From: Verrucomicrobiaceae bacterium UBA2429
Lineage (GTDB): Bacteria; Verrucomicrobiota; Verrucomicrobiia; Verrucomicrobiales; Verrucomicrobiaceae
Direction: 5' to 3'
NCBI GenBank assembly: GCA_002343505.1
Contig: DDQZ01000007.1
Span: 1-36,123, forward strand
DNA length: 36,123 nucleotides
Shown: positions 1-8,746 of the stretch, one piece after another
How positions within the stretch are numbered: the first letter of the stretch is position 1
Layout of the letters: every line of letters starts with the position of its first letter
Position numbers and translations under genes: made by a program
The notes under the pieces: generated by a model
The model's input: only the letters and a program-made list of their open reading frames with translations
Databases searched by the model: none
Told to the model about the DNA's origin: nothing

Positions 1-536
1 AAGGGCGCGTGGATGACGCTTACGTTCTGGTGGTTCATGCTGAGCCTGCCGCTGGCGTGGGTGCTGATGGCGGATTCGGTGGTGGTGGTTTACGCCGCCG
101 CCACCGCGGTGTGGGCGTTGAGCCGGAATGAGACGGGCATCCCGTGGCATGACAGCCCGCTGATTTATCCGCTGCTGCTGCTGGCGCTGCTGCCGCGCTG
201 GTGGCGGCGTCCCGCGCCCTCGGGGCTGATGCGGTGGATCCTGGCTTTGAGCGCGGTCACCGGGCTGTGCTCGGCGGCGGCTTTCGCGGTGGGGCACGGG
301 GGCATTTCAAGGCGCGCTTTGACTGGCCGTTCGACCGCTTTTACCTCAATGAGAAACTCGCGCCCGAGGCGGACAAATGGCTGGCCGAGTCCCTGCGCGG
401 CGCCAAGGGAGTGACCGCCGAGGTCCGGGTGCTGGACGGGCGCGCGGTGCTTTTTGATCTGAGCCTGGGCGGCAGATCTTTCCGCGAGCATCTGAAGGAG
501 CGCCTGGAGGGCGGCAAGACGCCGGCTCAGGACTGA
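1..536 (+). pseudogene. Broken membrane protein: DUF2157-like part joined to the C-terminal part of a GDYXXLXY-type protein
   Basis: The reading frame is already open at base 1, so the gene starts upstream of the window. Frame 1 encodes at least three hydrophobic helices (around bases 30-120, 165-200 and 230-295) in the style of DUF2157/DUF4401 membrane proteins. After about base 295 that frame turns into low-complexity sequence and stops at 414. From about base 300 a different frame (stop at 534-536) carries a segment with RFDWPFDRFYLNEKLAP, which resembles the C-terminal part of GDYXXLXY proteins, although the GDY motif itself is missing. DUF2157, DUF4401 and GDYXXLXY genes are often adjacent or fused. 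The simplest reading is a deletion that removed the end of one gene and the start of the next and left a frameshift. The six bases GGGGCA occur at 291-296 and again at 299-304, at the junction. An assembly error is also possible. The family calls are moderate. Confidence 0.55.
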
Positions 537-555
537 GTTCCGGCGGCGCGGGCGC

Positions 556-2823
556 TCACTTCGCGGGCAGGGCGCGGGGGATTTGCTCGATGGGCATGCC
601 GAAGCGGATGGTCTCATCGAGGATGCTGGAGCGTCCGGCCTCGAGCTGGTTGGGGGAGTCGAGGGCGTCTTTGGCGTTGATGATCTTCGGCTGGATGAAG
701 ATGAGCAGCTCGTCGCGCAGGTTTTCTTTTTGCGTGGTGCCGAAAAGGTGCTTCAAGACGGGGACGCGGCGCAGGAAGATGCCGCCGCGCTCGTTGTTGG
801 AGACGCGCTCGGTGATGAGGCCGCCGAGCACGACGGTGGCGCCGTCCTTGACGGTGACGGTGGTCAGCAGCTCCTGGGTGCCGATGGTGGGCACGGTGTT
901 GCCGGAGATGTCCTGCTGGCCGACGATGTTGTCATTGACCTGGGCGATGCGGAGGGTGACCTCGTTGTCGGAGTTGATCATGGGGATGACTTCGAGCTTC
1001 AGGACGACATCCCGGTAGTCTATGCTGGCGCTGGTGGCGGCGACGTTGTTGAAGCCGGCGTTGGAGAGGATGTTCACGGGCACGGCGATGCGCTGGCCGG
1101 AGGAGATGACGGCCTTGCCGTTGTTGATGGTGTACATGCTGGGGCTTTGCAGGACTTTGAAGTTCCGGTTGCCCTCCAGAAGGTTCACATAACGGCTGAG
1201 GCTGCCGAGCTGGCCGTAAAGGCCGAGGCTGGCGGTGCTGATGCCGTCCATGTTGAACGGAATGTCGAGCGCGCCGGCAACGCTGGTGGTGCCGGCGGGC
1301 GCGGCCACGCCTTTTTGCCGGAGGGTGAAGTCGTCGAGCAGCCGGAGGAAATCGAAGCCGTAGTTGAACTCGCCGCCGAGGCTGAGCTGGCCGATGATGG
1401 TGGAGATGTACACCTGCTGCGGGCGCACGTCCATTTCCTCAATGAGCTGGTCTATGATGGCGATGTGCTCGGGGGAGCCGCTGACGATGAGGCTGCTGGT
1501 GGAGGGGTCGCCGATGAGGAGGGTCTTGCCGACGACGAAGGACATGGGCGCGCCTTTGGCCTCGGGGTCGTCGAGCAGGCTGCGCGCGGCATTGCCGCCG
1601 GAGCCGCCACCAAAGCCGAAGCCGCCCTGCTGCCCGAAGCCCTGGGGGGAAAGGCTGGCGGTGTCGAGCGCGCGGCCGGCGTCGGTGGAGGGCGTGTTCG
1701 AGCTGCCGGAGGGCCGCCTGCGGCTGCCGCCGCTGGAGCCGCCGCCGAGGCCGCTCTGGCCGCCGCCCTCGTTCTGGATGTCGGTGTCTTTGGCCAGCGC
1801 GTTGTAGGCCACGGGGAGGAAATCCGCCACGTCCATGTATTTGAGGGAGCGCTTGAGGAAGGTGGCGTTGTCACTCTGCTGGTCGAGCTGGGCGACGAGG
1901 CCTTTGATGTAGGCGATGTCCACGGGCCGGGCGATGACGAGCAGGTGGTTGGTGCGCCGGTAGGGGATGACTTTGACTTTGCCGACGCTGGGGTTGGTGT
2001 TGGCGGTGTTCGCGGCGGCCGGGGCGGGCGCGGCGGCCCCATCGCCCGCTGGGGGGGCGGGGGCGGCGGGCGCCGGAGCGGGCGCGGCGGCGGCCTCGGC
2101 TTTCTCGCGCTCCTCGTAGATCTCGGAGATGATTTCGGCGATGCTTTCAGCGTCGCTGCGCTCGAGCTTGATCATCTCGTTGGCGATCTCGGCGGGCGGC
2201 ACGTCTATGACTTTGGCGATCTCGCAGATGCTGCGGATGGTGATGCTGTTTTCGGTGATGATGAGGGCGGCGGCGTTGGTGACGGGGGTGATGGCGCCGA
2301 AGCTGTTGAGCTTGATGACCTGCTGGAAGGCCTTCGATGCCTCGTCCGGGGAGATGTGCTGGAGCGGGAGGACGAAGTGGCAGATTTCCTCGTTGGCGGG
2401 CAGGTCGTGGATGGCGGTATAGACTTTGAGGCCGTGGGAGGCGGGGTTTTTGCCGCCGGTGTGGTGGATGAGCTTCACGGTGCTGTCATCCACGGGGATG
2501 ATGGCGTAGCCGTTGAGCAAAAGGGTGGCCTCAATGAAGGCGATGGCCTCTTTGCGCGAGAGTGGATGGGGGGCGACGATGCGCAGGGGCTCGCCCTGGA
2601 GGGCGGAGTCGAGGATGATCTTCTTCCCCGTGATCTCCGTGTAGAAGGGGATGATGGCCTGGACGGGGGAATTGGGGAAATTGACCTTGATGGAGTCGCC
2701 AGCGACGGGGCTTGGCCGGCTGTCCTGGGCGGCGCAGGTGAAGGTGAAAAGCGCCCAAATCCCCAGGCTTCGCCAGAAGGCGGCGCGCAGAAGATGCAGG
2801 GCGAGTTCGTGATTTGGCGGCAT
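556..2823 (-). CDS. gspD: Type II secretion-type secretin GspD
   Basis: Outer-membrane secretin that forms the ring channel of a type II secretion or related pilus system. The 755 aa protein starts with a hydrophobic signal-like segment (residues about 12-32). It continues with N0 (about 45-115), N1 (about 145-210) and N2 domains, the latter interrupted by an Ala/Pro linker. An N3-like region is split by a long Gly/Ser-rich stretch (about 345-420). The C-terminal secretin domain (about 475-735) includes the conserved VTVKDGATVVLGGLI segment and a final VPVLKHLFG motif. Length is within the family range of about 650-800 aa. The gene stands alone: no gspE, gspF or pseudopilin genes are in view, but a prepilin peptidase lies about 12 kb away. 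It ends 19 bp from the broken gene at 1-536. No clear ribosome binding site precedes the ATG. The assignment to the secretin family is firm; the exact system (T2SS or type IV pilus-like) is less certain. Confidence 0.9.
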   Translation of the reverse strand: MPPNHELALHLLRAAFWRSLGIWALFTFTCAAQDSRPSPVAGDSIKVNFPNSPVQAIIPFYTEITGKKIILDSALQGEPLRIVAPHPLSRKEAIAFIEATLLLNGYAIIPVDDSTVKLIHHTGGKNPASHGLKVYTAIHDLPANEEICHFVLPLQHISPDEASKAFQQVIKLNSFGAITPVTNAAALIITENSITIRSICEIAKVIDVPPAEIANEMIKLERSDAESIAEIISEIYEEREKAEAAAAPAPAPAAPAPPAGDGAAAPAPAAANTANTNPSVGKVKVIPYRRTNHLLVIARPVDIAYIKGLVAQLDQQSDNATFLKRSLKYMDVADFLPVAYNALAKDTDIQNEGGGQSGLGGGSSGGSRRRPSGSSNTPSTDAGRALDTASLSPQGFGQQGGFGFGGGSGGNAARSLLDDPEAKGAPMSFVVGKTLLIGDPSTSSLIVSGSPEHIAIIDQLIEEMDVRPQQVYISTIIGQLSLGGEFNYGFDFLRLLDDFTLRQKGVAAPAGTTSVAGALDIPFNMDGISTASLGLYGQLGSLSRYVNLLEGNRNFKVLQSPSMYTINNGKAVISSGQRIAVPVNILSNAGFNNVAATSASIDYRDVVLKLEVIPMINSDNEVTLRIAQVNDNIVGQQDISGNTVPTIGTQELLTTVTVKDGATVVLGGLITERVSNNERGGIFLRRVPVLKHLFGTTQKENLRDELLIFIQPKIINAKDALDSPNQLEAGRSSILDETIRFGMPIEQIPRALPAK

Positions 2824-3010
2824 GAATTATATAAACCATAATTTTAAACCGATTTTCCGGCAACTGAATTGTTTGGCGTTCTTAAAATTCAGAGCCGTCG
2901 AGCTTTCCTCGCTGGATTTGGCGCGCGGCAGGGATTAGAGCGGGCTTGCAAGCGCGGGGAAAGGCCATTCATTCGCGCCAGACATTCCCCGTCCTCCGCC
3001 CGTGCTTCGC

Positions 3011-4672
3011 ATGAATTTCCGCCTCCACGCCGCCTGCCTGCTGCTGCTGTTGCTCTGCGCGGGCTGCTCGAAGCCGGTGATCGAGGGGCGGGTGGTTTTT
3101 TCCCCGGCGGATGCGCTGGAATGGGCCTCCGCGCCGTTGGAAGTGGGAGTGCTGACGGAGCCGGAGCTGGAAAAGACGGCGCGCGCCGCTTTGCAGGCTT
3201 TCCGGGAGGATGCCGCGCGGCTGGCGGCGGAAAACGCGGCCCTGCAGGCGCAGCTCGGCGCGCTGGATCAGGCGCGCAAGGCGCTGGAGGCGCGCGCCAA
3301 GGTGCTGGTCTCCGACGAGGGGCTGGGCCGTCACCGTGAGGGGCCGTTGAAAATCATTCTCGAGCAGACGGAGCGCATCGAGACCCTGGCGCGCGGGGTG
3401 GAGGCGCGCCATCCGGGCGGATTCCCGGCGCCTTTTGAGAGCCGGCTGCTTGCCGCGCTGCCGTCTGGGAGTGCCAAAACGGGACCGGACGGCTCCTTCC
3501 GCCTGCCGCCGCCGCAGGGGCCGGCCTGGGTGATGGCGCGCGCCGCGAATCGCGGGGAGGACGAGGAGCACTGGTGGCTGCTGCCCGCCACGCCGGGCCA
3601 GGCGCTGGATTTGAAAACGGAAAACGCCGGAGGCAAGGCGCTGGCAGCCTGGGTGAAGGAACACCTGCCGGAGTTGCTGGAGCCCGCGCCGGAGCCGGAG
3701 ACCGCCGTGGCGGAGGAAGTGCGCGCCCTGGCCGCCGCCAGCGCCGCCGCCGTGGATGCCGAGATCAACCGCGTCCGCGCCCTGGCTGCGGAGGAGCGCC
3801 AAAAAGCCGAGATGGCCGCCAAGGCGGAGATGGAGGAGACGGCGCGGAAAATGGCCGCCGAGCGCGCGAAGGCGGAGGCCGAGGCGCGGGAGAAAAAACA
3901 CGCGGAGATGATGGAGGCCATCGCCAAACCCGCGCGCGAGTTTTTGCCGGGGCTGAAAATGCTGCCGGTGAAGGCGGCGGCCTTCACGATGGGCAGCCCG
4001 GAAAGTGAGCTCGGTCGCAGCGCCAACGAGGGCGCGGTGCAGGCGCGCATCACCCGCGGCTTCCTGCTCGGCCGCACGGAGGTGACTCAGGCGCAGTGGA
4101 TGCTGGTGATGGGGGACAATCCCAGCGAATTCCGCGGCGCGACGAATCCGGTGGAAAAGGTGTCCTGGCTGGAGGCGGTGGAGTTCTGTGAAAAACTCAC
4201 CGCCAAGGCCCGCGCGGAAGGCCTGCTGCCGGAGGGCTGGCGTTTCTCCCTGCCCACCGAGGCGCAATGGGAGCTGGCCTGCCGGGCGGGCGCCGCCACG
4301 GCGCTTTACTCCGGCAAAAACCTGGTCTCGGAGAAAGGGCCGGACAAGGGGCTGGCGGAAATCGCCTGGTATCACGCCAACTCGGACCAGAAAACCCAGG
4401 CTGCGGGACTGAAACCCGCCAACGAACTCGGTCTGCACGACATGCTCGGCAATGTCTGGGAGTGGTGCCTGGACAGCCACACGCCGGCGCTCCAGGGTGG
4501 CGACGACCCCGCGCAGGTGGGTGATGCCAAAGACCGCGTGGTGCGCGGCGGCTCCTGGAGCCAGCTCCCGCGCGGCTGCCGGGCGGCGCGGCGCTCGTGG
4601 CTGGCGCCCGACACGCGCTCGGAGGAGACCGGCTTCAGGGTGGCGTGCGTTTTTGAGCCTGACGAGCCGTGA
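3011..4672 (+). CDS. Lipoprotein with coiled coil and SUMF1/FGE-like domain
   Basis: Predicted envelope lipoprotein of 553 aa. The ATG at 3011 is preferred over the GTG at 3002 because it begins directly with a lipoprotein signal: a leucine-rich helix ending in CAGCSK, with Cys as the lipidation site. Residues about 45-110 and 225-320 are Ala/Glu/Lys-rich and predicted to be coiled coil. The C-terminal third (about 320-550) is a formylglycine-generating-enzyme-like (SUMF1) domain with the typical FTMGS, EVTQAQW, LPTEAQWE, GNVWEWC and VRGGSW motifs. Such domains are very common in Verrucomicrobia and Planctomycetes, and most are not proven to be sulfatase-maturing enzymes. With a lipid anchor and coiled coil this one is more likely a structural or binding protein than the maturase of the sulfatase at 15559-17070. 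Its last 38 bases overlap the end of the convergent gene at 4635. Confidence 0.85.
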   Translation: MNFRLHAACLLLLLLCAGCSKPVIEGRVVFSPADALEWASAPLEVGVLTEPELEKTARAALQAFREDAARLAAENAALQAQLGALDQARKALEARAKVLVSDEGLGRHREGPLKIILEQTERIETLARGVEARHPGGFPAPFESRLLAALPSGSAKTGPDGSFRLPPPQGPAWVMARAANRGEDEEHWWLLPATPGQALDLKTENAGGKALAAWVKEHLPELLEPAPEPETAVAEEVRALAAASAAAVDAEINRVRALAAEERQKAEMAAKAEMEETARKMAAERAKAEAEAREKKHAEMMEAIAKPAREFLPGLKMLPVKAAAFTMGSPESELGRSANEGAVQARITRGFLLGRTEVTQAQWMLVMGDNPSEFRGATNPVEKVSWLEAVEFCEKLTAKARAEGLLPEGWRFSLPTEAQWELACRAGAATALYSGKNLVSEKGPDKGLAEIAWYHANSDQKTQAAGLKPANELGLHDMLGNVWEWCLDSHTPALQGGDDPAQVGDAKDRVVRGGSWSQLPRGCRAARRSWLAPDTRSEETGFRVACVFEPDEP

Positions 4673-5807
4673 CGAGTTGCGCGCGGGAGAGCACGCGCTG
4701 GCAGAGGACGTTCCTCTCCGAGGCTCCGCTCTCAATGATCCCGCGCACGGCGGGCCGGTGCAGCGCGGAGGCCAGCAGCGCCTCGCATTCAGCCTCCTTT
4801 TTCGCCGCAGGCGCCAGGGCGATGAGGCGCGCGATGCCCGGCGCGTCGTTCATTTCCAGCAGCCGCTCATAAGCGGCGTAGGCGGTGGCGGCGGGCAGCT
4901 CCAGCTCGCTCACAGCGGCCAGAGCGCGCGCCCAGCGCAGGCGCGCGGCATTGTCCGGGGAGACATCCAGGGCGCGCTCCAGCCAGGGCACGAGGCGGAG
5001 AGTCTCGCCGGAGGCGCAGGCGCAGACCAGGGCGCGCTCCAAGGCGGCTGGGTCGGGCGGTGCGGAGCCGTCGCCAAGCAGGCGGATCTGCTTTTCCAGC
5101 GCCTCTGAGGCGCGGTCCAGACCGGTGAGCAAAAAGGCCTCCGCATCGCGTGCCTCATCCAGGGCTGGCGAGTCCGGCGGCTGGCGGCGCAGCCAGGAAG
5201 TAAGGGCGCGTAGGGCTGCGGCGGGCTCGCCCTGGAGACGGGCGGACTCGATGAGCTGCCGCATGACGCCCCAGTCCGCGCCCGGCAACTCGGCGGCGCG
5301 CTGGAGGATGGCCGTGGCGCTGGCATGCTCGCGGTTGGCGCGCGCCTGGCGGGCCAGTTGCTCGTAAGCGTGGAGGACGACACGCGGATCGAGCCGGTCG
5401 CCGGCGGCGGCGATCATGAGGTGGGTGTCATGGGGCGGCGGGGCATCCGGCTGGCCGAGCCAGGCGAGCAGGAGCGCGTCGCGCAGGTCGTTTAGTCCGC
5501 CGATGAGGTCGCTCGACTCCTGGGTGGTGATCCTGCGGAGCTGATCCAGCGGCGGCTCGTCCAGCCAGCGTTCCAGGGCTGCGAGGCGGGTGTCATCCAT
5601 GCGCGTGACGCCGGCCAGGATGGCTGGCAGGGTCTCCGGCGGCGCTTTGCCGAGGTAGGCGGCAATGCGGGCGATGCGCGCCTGGGCGGCGGTGTCCTCC
5701 GGCACGGTGCCGGGAGTGGAGAGGCGCCAGGCCCAGGCGGCGGCCAGCAGGAGATAGAGCGCCGTCACCAGGACGGCGGTCCCGCGCCGGCGCGGTCGCG
5801 GAGGCAT
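4635..5807 (-). CDS. Membrane-anchored helical-repeat (TPR-type) protein, PelE/PelB-like
   Basis: A 390 aa protein with an Arg-rich start, one hydrophobic helix (residues about 9-30) and then all-helical, Ala/Leu-rich repeats that look like tetratricopeptide units. The ATG at 5807 is chosen. A GTG at 5840 is in frame but would overlap the upstream gene, which ends at 5824. The 16-bp gap to the PelA-like gene and the shared strand indicate one transcription unit. In Pel exopolysaccharide loci, PelA is accompanied by TPR proteins: PelE (membrane helix plus TPRs, cytoplasmic) and PelB (TPRs plus an outer-membrane barrel). No barrel is encoded here, so the architecture is closer to PelE or to the TPR part of PelB. 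Sequence alone gives only a weak family match, and the Pel link rests mainly on the neighbour. Confidence 0.65.
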   Translation of the reverse strand: MPPRPRRRGTAVLVTALYLLLAAAWAWRLSTPGTVPEDTAAQARIARIAAYLGKAPPETLPAILAGVTRMDDTRLAALERWLDEPPLDQLRRITTQESSDLIGGLNDLRDALLLAWLGQPDAPPPHDTHLMIAAAGDRLDPRVVLHAYEQLARQARANREHASATAILQRAAELPGADWGVMRQLIESARLQGEPAAALRALTSWLRRQPPDSPALDEARDAEAFLLTGLDRASEALEKQIRLLGDGSAPPDPAALERALVCACASGETLRLVPWLERALDVSPDNAARLRWARALAAVSELELPAATAYAAYERLLEMNDAPGIARLIALAPAAKKEAECEALLASALHRPAVRGIIESGASERNVLCQRVLSRAQLVTARQAQKRTPP

Positions 5808-5823
5808 GGGCGGGAGGCGGAGT

Positions 5824-8523
5824 TCAACGCATGGCTGCACGGCGGTCGGATACGGCTTGAAGATGAAGGGTGGCCCTGGGCGGAGCGGTGAAAGTCACGC
5901 AGCCGCGCGCGTCGGCCACGAGGTATTCCCCGCGCCCGTCCGTTTGCAGTTGGCAGAAGGAGCCGGGCGCCAGGCCGGCGAAGGTCATCTCCACCGGGCG
6001 GCTGTGGCTGACGAGCCATTGCGCGCGGCGGCTGCCCGCCTCCAGCCAGCGCACCGCCCCGCTGGAGCTGGCCAGGCGCAGGCGCTGGGCGGCGGGGGAT
6101 TGAATCATGCGCAGCTCCGTGCGCTGGCGGCCCAGGGTGTGGATGTAAATCTGCCCGCCATGCTGGATGTAGCCGGTGATTCCCACACAGCGCTCCAGGT
6201 CCGGCACGCCGGCGCTGGCGGGCATTCGGAAGGTGCGCGCATGCCCCGCATTGACGAGGATCCAGTGGTCCGGCCCGGCCAGAAAGACACGGCTGTGCTC
6301 CGCGTCACGCGCCAGCCGCGCGTAGGCGGAGAGGCTGACGGGATGGAGCGGACGTGTGGAGCACCAGTCGAGCAGCCGGCGCGTCTGCGCCAGGGCCGCG
6401 TCAGTGGCGGCATCGGCAAAGCCCAGGCAAACCTGCACGGGCGCCAGCCAGCGTTCGGCTCCCAGGGTTTCGGCGTGCCGGATGATCGCGCTGGCGTCCA
6501 GCGCGCGGCCCTGGCGCGGGTCGTGCAGCCAGGTTTGAAACGCATCCGCCCTGCCCCAGGAACGCGGCGGCAGCACGCGGCCGGAGGCGCCTTCAAAGGC
6601 CCAAACGGCGGCATTCTCCACCCCCATGCGGCGGGAAAAGGTCACCGCCTCGCGGGAGGGCTGCGCCCCCTCCGGCCAGACGATCAAAGGCACGCCGCCC
6701 GTCCTGCTGGGTGTCAGTTGCTGATGCAGCCAGGCCAGGGAGCCGGCCACTTCGCGCTCCATGCCACGGCGGGTGTCGCTGGCGGATTCGTGCAGAGGCC
6801 GGGTGATGCCGGCGCCTGGGGTCCAGTCGAGCGGGCGGCTAAGGGTTGCCGAGGCCGGCTCGACGTTCGGGAGGGAAAAAAGCTCTCGCGCGGCCACCTC
6901 GCGCCGGAGCGCCTCCGCCGGCGCGTGTCCGGGGGTCCAGCCGCGCAGGTCGCCCTCGCAGACCGCCACGCTGAAAGGCAGCGGATATTTGGCGAGGACC
7001 TCGTCCACCATGACCTCGGCGGCCATCGGCAGGCCGGGACGCGGGGTGATGGCGTCGAAACCCTCCGACCCCACATGGCAGACCAGCAGTTGGCGGCCAT
7101 CCTGGCTTGTGGTGTCCGCCACGGGCGCCGGCGCGGCTCCGGCAAGCCATGCTTCCAGGAAGCTGAGCGGCTGGATCCGGGTGCCTTTTTCCAGTGCCCG
7201 GGGCTCCAGCCAGACACCGCCCCATGGGGCGAGGAAAACCTGGTCGGTTTGCCGGTCGTCAGCCCGGAGGGAGAGCACGAGGCGGGCGTCCTCCGGGGCT
7301 TTGACCGCCAGAATGTCACGGCTGTCAGCGGCCGGCTCCGCATGGCCGGGATTGGCGAACGCGCTCTCCATAGGCAGCGGGTGGAGCTTCAATCCGGAGG
7401 GCATTTTTCCTCCGGTCTCGATGCCAAGTTCCGCCTGCAAATCCTGTCCGGAGGCGGCCAGCCAGTCCAGGCTGTTCAACAGCACGGGCACGCCTGCGGC
7501 GGCGAGGTGGCGGACGAGGGCGGCGAGGTCTTTGCCGGAGTCAGCAGCCAGCGATTGGTCAAAAATCACCCCGCGCAACGAGGCATGGGCCTGCGGCGCG
7601 GACTCCCGCGCCTGAATGTCGCGATAGACGACCTCGTGGCCGAGCCATTGCAGCGAGCCGTGCAGGAAGCGCGCTGTGAAGGTCTGCTGCACCGGCCCGG
7701 AATGCAGCACGAGCACCCGGCGCGCCACCTCGCGCAGCGGGCCGAGATTGACGCCGTCCATGGACGGTGTGGTGAAAAAGGGCACGCCGCCCAGTTCGCG
7801 GACCTGCCGCGCGCGGTTGTCGAGATCGCCGGGATTTTCAGGGTCGGCGAAACCCACGACATACGCATTCATGCCCAGGCGAGCCGCTTCGCGCACCTGC
7901 TGCTCCTGGCGGCGCGCGTCTGCGGTGCCGGCGGAGTTTCCAAAGCCGGTGAAAAGCAGGCCGTCCACTGTCCGGCGGGCCTCGCGGGCGAGATCGAAGG
8001 CGCCGTCGAGCAGGAGGATTTTGTCAGGGAACGCCGTCCGCAGCGCGCTGAGCGCCTCCAGAAGCGCCGCGCGCTCCGCTTCCTGACCGATACCCTCCAG
8101 TCCCGTGATGAGCACTCCGTCGAAACCGCGCACCGCCGTCTTTTGCACCAGAACCCGCGTCACCAGGCGCGTCCAGTGAGGATGTGTGGCATCCACCCGC
8201 AAACTACCTGGTGAGGTGCCTTCGAACATGGGTATGCCGAGCACTTCCGCAGCCCGCGCCGCATCCGAACCGGCGGCGATTTCGAAGGGATTGATCCTGG
8301 CGATGATCCGGCTGCCGAGGGCATGGGCCGCCTCCAGGTCCACATCCGCATCCGCACGGAGAATGCAGAGATCAAAGGCATTCATCACCGTGGCGTCCGG
8401 GCTTTTGGAAAAATCCACGAACAATCTTGCCTCTTGGGAGGCCTGGAGCGCCGTCCCTGACAGCAAAAGACCTGCGCAGCCGAGAAGCAGGGAAGCTGGG
8501 AAAAATCGGTGGGTTTCGGGCAT
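5824..8523 (-). CDS. PelA-like protein with degenerate GH114 and deacetylase domains
   Basis: The 899 aa protein has the length and domain order of PelA, the Pel polysaccharide hydrolase/deacetylase: signal peptide (about 1-28), GH114-like barrel (about 33-265), Rossmann-like domain (about 268-470), polysaccharide-deacetylase-like domain (about 475-800) and a beta-rich tail. PelA landmarks are recognisable but the catalytic residues appear changed. GFDGVLITGL (about 133) replaces the usual FLDTLD-type motif. VDGLLFTGF (about 186) lacks the Glu of the usual AES motif. HVGSEGF (about 483) stands for HIDGDGF, and ASATLSRP (about 557) stands for ASHTYSHP, so the metal-binding Asp and His residues are gone. 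The flanking sequence, such as YPLPFSVAVCEGDL and LPNVE, is well kept, which argues for a constrained, non-catalytic protein rather than decay. The reference motifs are from memory of Pseudomonas PelA. No pelD, pelF or pelG is in the window. Confidence 0.8.
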   Translation of the reverse strand: MPETHRFFPASLLLGCAGLLLSGTALQASQEARLFVDFSKSPDATVMNAFDLCILRADADVDLEAAHALGSRIIARINPFEIAAGSDAARAAEVLGIPMFEGTSPGSLRVDATHPHWTRLVTRVLVQKTAVRGFDGVLITGLEGIGQEAERAALLEALSALRTAFPDKILLLDGAFDLAREARRTVDGLLFTGFGNSAGTADARRQEQQVREAARLGMNAYVVGFADPENPGDLDNRARQVRELGGVPFFTTPSMDGVNLGPLREVARRVLVLHSGPVQQTFTARFLHGSLQWLGHEVVYRDIQARESAPQAHASLRGVIFDQSLAADSGKDLAALVRHLAAAGVPVLLNSLDWLAASGQDLQAELGIETGGKMPSGLKLHPLPMESAFANPGHAEPAADSRDILAVKAPEDARLVLSLRADDRQTDQVFLAPWGGVWLEPRALEKGTRIQPLSFLEAWLAGAAPAPVADTTSQDGRQLLVCHVGSEGFDAITPRPGLPMAAEVMVDEVLAKYPLPFSVAVCEGDLRGWTPGHAPAEALRREVAARELFSLPNVEPASATLSRPLDWTPGAGITRPLHESASDTRRGMEREVAGSLAWLHQQLTPSRTGGVPLIVWPEGAQPSREAVTFSRRMGVENAAVWAFEGASGRVLPPRSWGRADAFQTWLHDPRQGRALDASAIIRHAETLGAERWLAPVQVCLGFADAATDAALAQTRRLLDWCSTRPLHPVSLSAYARLARDAEHSRVFLAGPDHWILVNAGHARTFRMPASAGVPDLERCVGITGYIQHGGQIYIHTLGRQRTELRMIQSPAAQRLRLASSSGAVRWLEAGSRRAQWLVSHSRPVEMTFAGLAPGSFCQLQTDGRGEYLVADARGCVTFTAPPRATLHLQAVSDRRAAMR

Positions 8524-8535
8524 AATATTATCAAA

Positions 8536-8566
8536 TTTGAGAACAGACGCATTTTAGTGTCTCAAA
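8536..8566. promoter_or_regulatory. Inverted repeat upstream of the PelA-like gene
   Basis: An AT-rich patch in otherwise GC-rich DNA contains TTTGAGAACA (8536-8545) and TGTCTCAAA (8558-8566), which pair over nine bases with one bulged A. It lies 13-43 bp upstream of the ATG at 8523, where an operator or promoter would sit. The spacer is 12 bp. It could be a repressor site controlling the Pel-like pair; no regulator gene is adjacent and function is unproven. Confidence 0.3.
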
Positions 8567-8746
8567 ATTATGAAAACAATCAAAAAGAGGAGCCTTACAA
8601 ACTCCTTACCTCCTTCGCCCGCTGCCATAGCCATCCTGAAATGACATGGGCGGCCTTTCTGGCGCGCGCTTTTCCCTGGCAGCACCTCTTGCGCTGGAAG
8701 AGTCTGCCAGAATTGACAGGGGGTGCATGGGTGGCAGAATCGTCAC

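Noticed and set aside
2824..2836. A TATAAT-like box (revcomp of 2826-2831) immediately upstream of the secretin ATG as its promoter.
   Set aside because: It ends only two bases before the ATG, so transcription would start inside the gene, and there is no matching -35 box or later start codon.
583..2841. A 752-codon open frame on the + strand opposite the secretin gene.
   Set aside because: Its translation is Gly/Asp/Val-rich low complexity, typical of the antisense of a GC-rich gene; the - strand encodes a clear secretin.
3011..4672. Treating the SUMF1-domain lipoprotein as the maturase of the sulfatase at 15559-17070.
   Set aside because: It is a predicted lipoprotein with a long coiled coil and lies 11 kb away; such domains are common in this phylum and mostly not maturases.
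5806..8214. An 802-codon open frame on the + strand opposite the PelA-like gene.
   Set aside because: No recognisable motifs, Arg/Gly/Ala-rich antisense composition, and the - strand frame has a signal peptide and PelA landmarks.
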